64,000 nt of DNA from assembly GCF_000210295.1 (NCBI RefSeq), contig NC_026737.1, positions 992,001 through 1,056,000 on the forward strand. Direction: 5' to 3'. The notes under the pieces are model-generated. The model saw only the letters and a list, made by a program, of their open reading frames with translations. It was not told where the DNA came from and searched no databases. The position numbers and the translations under genes are program-made. The stretch comes from Trypanosoma brucei gambiense DAL972. Lineage: Eukaryota; Euglenozoa; Kinetoplastea; Trypanosomatida; Trypanosomatidae. Of this stretch, positions 60,602 through 64,000 are shown in pieces (position 1 is the stretch's first letter; each line of letters opens with the position of its first letter).

Positions 60602-61000
60602 CTATACCCAACTGCTATACCCCGTTGGCAACGGCGGGGCTGGGGCTTCAGGAAGGGGCACAATCTGCTCCTCCACTTGTCCATGTGCATTCACAACACC
60701 ACGTCGTAGGAGTCCGGACTCATGCAGGACCCGAGTGACGGCCAAAAGAATGGAAGGTTCCTTCTTCAGCATGGCCTTGATGTCATGATGGGCTGTTGGG
60801 TCATCAATCTGCCGCCGTAATTCTTTGATGATGCTGTAAATCTCCTCTGTAGCTAAGCCGTATACATCGGCTGGTGGTGTTGGGGGCGGAAGAGGAGGCA
60901 TCGGCATGTCTGACACGTTTGAAGATGCTCGACTGTGTGGTGACTCATCACCTTCAGCCTTATTGTAGTCATCATTATTCTCTTCCTCTTCGAAGTACAT
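60602..61000 (-). CDS. Small protein resembling the CstF-64/Rna15 hinge domain
   Basis: 132 residues. After an acidic, Ser-rich N-terminus and a Pro-rich segment (33-44), residues about 48-100 form helices matching the CstF-64 hinge: EEIYSIIKELRRQI (52-65), where CstF-64 has EQMFELMKQMKL, then DIKAMLKKEPSILLAVTRVL (73-92), where CstF-64 has an ARNMLLQNPQLAYALLQAQ pattern. A Pro-rich tail ends the chain. The hinge binds the C-terminus of CstF-77/Rna14 and symplekin in the polyadenylation machinery. CstF-64 normally starts with an RRM, which is absent; upstream of the start at 61000 no RRM-coding sequence is visible. It may be a hinge-only adapter or a divergent functional equivalent. The match is by eye over about 50 residues. 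Confidence 0.7.
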   Translation of the reverse strand: MYFEEEENNDDYNKAEGDESPHSRASSNVSDMPMPPLPPPTPPADVYGLATEEIYSIIKELRRQIDDPTAHHDIKAMLKKEPSILLAVTRVLHESGLLRRGVVNAHGQVEEQIVPLPEAPAPPLPTGYSSWV

Positions 61001-61784
61001 GTGCTACAGATAATGAGCCGGTCGATCAAACTTACCAACAATGGTCTTAATTTTGCTCAACGATTCGAGCAAATGATTGCTGGTTTGGTGGAACTATGCT
61101 TGACCGAGAACAAACGTCAAAATAGTCGGTTTTTGTAACAAGGAATAAGACAAGCGGAGGAGAATGTGTTTTCTCCCGTAGGATTAGGCATACTGAGAAG
61201 TACGGTGGCGCGCACAGTTTCCTGTGAGCATCAACCAAGCAGAGAGGGATGGCTGCACATTAGCTTCCAAATAACAGTTGTGAAAGGGAAATTATGTATT
61301 CATTAAACTGCATCGGCACTTCCCCACGGGACAAACTGATTTCAATAAGTCACCGTGGCCCCTCTCCCCAGCTGCTAACGTGGCTACAAGTTGCACATGT
61401 CGCGCTCACCTGTGCGGTCATTAAACACAACGCTAACACTGTCCCTTTCTTGTTCACTACATTCAGTCAGTACGAGAGATTAACTCTCGTACGTGCCAAA
61501 TGCAGCGGTGCGTGAATACTGGTTTCTTGTTACGAGCCCTCTGTCCCCACATGATGATAATAGATGTCATTGGGAATGAAGACAGAGGAGGCACCACAAA
61601 CGAGGTGAGTGTGAAAACGTGATATGAGAGGCAGTTGTTGTTCCAATGATCTAATAGCTGTAAGCTAGACAGCAATTTTAAAGCAATACAATGCATACGC
61701 AGGCGCTACTGCGTTCTAAAAAAAAAAATCTACTTGTCAGTATATGCAAAAAGTAAAACCGCACTTGCCAATGCCCTCGAAATG
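61001..61784. other. Intergenic region, no gene seen
   Basis: Holds the 5' UTR of the CstF-64-hinge-like gene and the CCDC39 3' UTR. No RRM-like or other coding sequence and no notable repeat. Confidence 0.55.
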
Positions 61785-64000
61785 CTACTCAATTACAAGA
61801 CGGCTGGCTAGCAAGGTTTGCACGTGGTGGCGAACTTCATCGCCCTGCTGTTGTGCCAACTGCAGCAAACGACCCAACGCACTGTTGAACATGTCGCGCT
61901 TCTCCTGGAGTTCGACATCAGCCAAAACCTCCGGTGGCACGTTGGCGCTTGCCTTCTGTATGGTTTGGGTGTAGCGGATAACTGTCTCCCGGGCTTGCAT
62001 AATCCCTTCATGTACCTGCTCGCATGCCTTCTGCAGGTTTTCCATGGTAGCTCGCACCCGCTCTCTTTTCTCTATGATCTGACGGAGGTCTTGCTCCTTG
62101 CTTTCCATTACCTGCTGGTAATCATTCAGCTCCATCACGCGTCGACTCACAGCTGCCTTTAAGTCTCGTTGCTGTTGTTGGAGTGCTATGCGCATTTTTA
62201 CCATGTCGTGACTCTCCGGCACGGGATCAAACATGTGACGGTAGTTCGAATTGCTCGCGCGAATGACACTTAGCGTCCGTTTCAACTTATCCATCTCCCG
62301 TTCCATTCGGCTCACGCGGACATCTAAGGTGTCACCACGCAATTGCAAATCCTCCCGCTCGCGCGCTGCCTCCATAACAACTTGCGCTGGGGTCCAATTC
62401 ACCTTCTCAGGATCAAGACGCACGAGCTGAACGTCGTAACGGTTCCGAAGACCGGCCAGTGACTTTTGCCTCTCTCGCAAATCTGATGCAAGACGCCGCC
62501 GCTGCTCCTCTACGAGTTTAGCCTCCATCTTCATCATATCATGATGCACGGCAATCTCAGAAAGCCGCTCCGCGATGTCACATGTTAACTGTCGTTTGCG
62601 CTCGGCGAGACTACCGAGCTCACCGTTCCGCTGATGCAATGTGCGCTTCAGATCCTGTAATTGCAGCTCTTGAGTGTCAACAAGCACCAACTTCTCTTCG
62701 TGTTGTTTGCGAAGCTTTGCCAGTTCGGCAGTGCAGCTGTCGCAACCTAGAGTAAGCTGCAACAACTTCTCCGCTGCAATTTTTTTCTCCGAAGTGACCC
62801 GTTCCAACTCGACATTGGCGTGCCACGTTTCTTCGCGCACACGCTTAACCTGAATCTCCATTGCGCGCTGCTGTTTCATTAAGTCGGCTAATGTATTCTG
62901 CAAAGTTGCTATTTTTTCTTGCAGCTTGTTGCGCTCATCCAAAGACCGCTCACCCTTGGCGCGGTTAACTTTCCGCTGCATCTGCTGAACGGAAAACTCT
63001 ACAGCGTAAAGCAGCTGCTGCTGCGCAAAGTACTGGCCGTCGAGTTGCCCGATTTTGGTCCTCAGATTCTGAGCTTGCAGTTGCCCACCACTTATCTCCG
63101 CGAGAAGATCTGATTGTTCCCGGCGCACTTCTTTGAGCCTCTCACTCATCGTAAAATTTTCTTTCTTCAACATTTCAGTCTCCTTATCCATCTGCTTTTC
63201 AGCATCCTGCGCCTCCTTGAAGAGCCTGCCGATCGTGGCCAACTGCGTCGAAAGATCCGCTCCCTTACTGTACACGCTACTCTTCTGTTCTTTCAAGTCA
63301 TCCCTTTTAGCCGTGAGACGTTCGTGAGCTGCTGTTTTGTCGCGCACTGCCGCCTTTGACTGCTCCAAACGGATACGGGCGTTGTTGCGCTCCTTTATGG
63401 AGCGTCCAAGTTCCTCTCGTATTGTTTCCACCTCATTCTCCAATCCAGTGACATGCGTTTCCAGTGATGATCGGGTTTGGCGGCTCTTCTCCGCACGGTG
63501 CTCGCGCTCCTCAATGCCCGCTTGCATGAGTGCCTCCTCAGCACGCGCAGCGTCGTAGTCATCGTGCAACTTTTTCAGTGCTACGCGCCGCTGCTCAATC
63601 CATTCAGCCCCTTCCGCATACTGCTGGGCTGCTGCTCGGATGGAATTGTCACGCTCGCGGATTTCCTTCACAACACGCTCCCACTCATCGATTAAGTCAC
63701 CGCGCTCTTTGTGTTGGCGCCGGTAGTCTGTCGCCACGCGATTGAGTTCCAACTGCACACTGCGCATAACTGCGACCTCGTCCTGAAGTTGTCTTCGTCG
63801 CTCGCGCAACTGCGCCTCATGCCGCTCAACTGCATTGTCGAGTTGGCGTAACTTTACCGCATCATCTTTCGCATACCGCGCAACAGCCGCTTCATCCGAC
63901 TCCTTTTGTTGGCGTGCCGCGTCCCACTGTTCAAGCGCCTCCTGATTGTACGCCATAGAACTCTTCAGCTCCGCCATGCGGAGGTTCTCCGTGAATAAGC
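61785..64000 (-). CDS. CCDC39: CCDC39/FAP59 axonemal ruler protein, N-terminus cut by window edge
   Basis: The frame is open to the right edge (no stop before 64000), so the true start lies outside; a Met at 63977 is internal. About 738 residues are seen, nearly all long heptad coiled coil. Diagnostic matches to animal CCDC39 include NQEALEQW (near the window edge; CCDC39 has DQQALEAW), the ARYAKDD block (QKYAQQDD), RVATDYRRQHKERGDLIDEWE (an [20 protein letters not shown] pattern), EFSVQQMQRKVNRAKGE, and SNSNYRHMFDPV near the C-terminal third. With CCDC40 it forms the molecular ruler that sets the 96-nm repeat and anchors inner dynein arms and the nexin-dynein regulatory complex on doublet microtubules. 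Location is the flagellar axoneme. About 170 residues are probably missing at the N-terminus, judged from animal CCDC39. Confidence 0.93.
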   Translation of the reverse strand, partial: LFTENLRMAELKSSMAYNQEALEQWDAARQQKESDEAAVARYAKDDAVKLRQLDNAVERHEAQLRERRRQLQDEVAVMRSVQLELNRVATDYRRQHKERGDLIDEWERVVKEIRERDNSIRAAAQQYAEGAEWIEQRRVALKKLHDDYDAARAEEALMQAGIEEREHRAEKSRQTRSSLETHVTGLENEVETIREELGRSIKERNNARIRLEQSKAAVRDKTAAHERLTAKRDDLKEQKSSVYSKGADLSTQLATIGRLFKEAQDAEKQMDKETEMLKKENFTMSERLKEVRREQSDLLAEISGGQLQAQNLRTKIGQLDGQYFAQQQLLYAVEFSVQQMQRKVNRAKGERSLDERNKLQEKIATLQNTLADLMKQQRAMEIQVKRVREETWHANVELERVTSEKKIAAEKLLQLTLGCDSCTAELAKLRKQHEEKLVLVDTQELQLQDLKRTLHQRNGELGSLAERKRQLTCDIAERLSEIAVHHDMMKMEAKLVEEQRRRLASDLRERQKSLAGLRNRYDVQLVRLDPEKVNWTPAQVVMEAAREREDLQLRGDTLDVRVSRMEREMDKLKRTLSVIRASNSNYRHMFDPVPESHDMVKMRIALQQQQRDLKAAVSRRVMELNDYQQVMESKEQDLRQIIEKRERVRATMENLQKACEQVHEGIMQARETVIRYTQTIQKASANVPPEVLADVELQEKRDMFNSALGRLLQLAQQQGDEVRHHVQTLLASRLVIE

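Noticed and set aside
1..64000. tRNA, rRNA, ingi/RIME/SLACS retroposons, VSG genes or a strand-switch region
   Set aside because: None was recognised by eye; all genes share one strand, so no convergent or divergent transcription boundary is inside the window.

Overview
The window looks like a nuclear chromosome segment of an African trypanosome, most probably Trypanosoma brucei or a close relative. Every credible gene (23 of them) lies on the minus strand, none shows an intron, and AT-rich intergenic stretches with polypyrimidine tracts separate them. That is the layout of a kinetoplastid directional gene cluster transcribed polycistronically and processed by trans-splicing. Recognisable landmarks are the cytoskeletal calpain-like protein CAP5.5, the glycosomal ABC transporter GAT1 and a mevalonate kinase ending in SKL. 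From memory, their order matches T. brucei chromosome 4; this was not checked by a search.

Read in the direction of transcription (high to low coordinates), the window opens with a truncated axonemal ruler protein, CCDC39 (64000-61785). Next come a small protein that resembles only the hinge domain of CstF-64/Rna15 (61000-60602), a CLP1 homologue with a broken P-loop (60406-58868), a protein with the L7Ae-type RNA-binding region of SECIS-binding protein 2 (58135-56516), a USE1-like tail-anchored SNARE (56270-55281), a fatty-acid-hydroxylase-family membrane oxygenase (54888-54148) and mevalonate kinase (53516-52527). After these are a coiled-coil protein carrying what appears to be a dead cyclic-nucleotide phosphodiesterase domain (51633-48775), GAT1 (47887-45836), an unknown acidic protein (45122-44343) and the tRNA methyltransferase TRM13 (43101-41536).

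The second half holds two amino-acid transporter genes with shared identical blocks (41099-39684 and 38220-36850), a J-domain protein (35120-33660), an unknown disordered protein (33049-31532), a 4.5-kb simple-repeat-rich non-coding stretch, a small RecA-fold ATPase resembling SWSAP1 (27014-26361), CAP5.5 and a second calpain-like protein that both lack the catalytic cysteine (25438-22877, 20053-17675), a third amino-acid transporter (16503-15142), a CRAL-TRIO/multi-membrane/pseudo-lipase fusion (14003-10764), a kinesin-13 (9355-6992), a Pcf11-like protein with a CID-like region and a C2H2 finger (5203-4001), and a truncated DExH helicase (3167-1).

Genes in one trypanosome cluster are generally not functionally related, so co-location is weak evidence. 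Even so, three separate genes here (Pcf11-like, CLP1, CstF-64-hinge-like) correspond to three of the four subunits of the yeast CF IA 3'-end-processing complex. Four enzyme folds appear to have lost catalytic residues: the phosphodiesterase, the lipase, the CLP1 P-loop and the calpains. These cryptic or degenerate homologues are the most interesting content. They were recognised by eye from residue patterns and need profile or structure searches to confirm. No tRNA, rRNA, retroposon, CRISPR array or VSG-type gene was seen.
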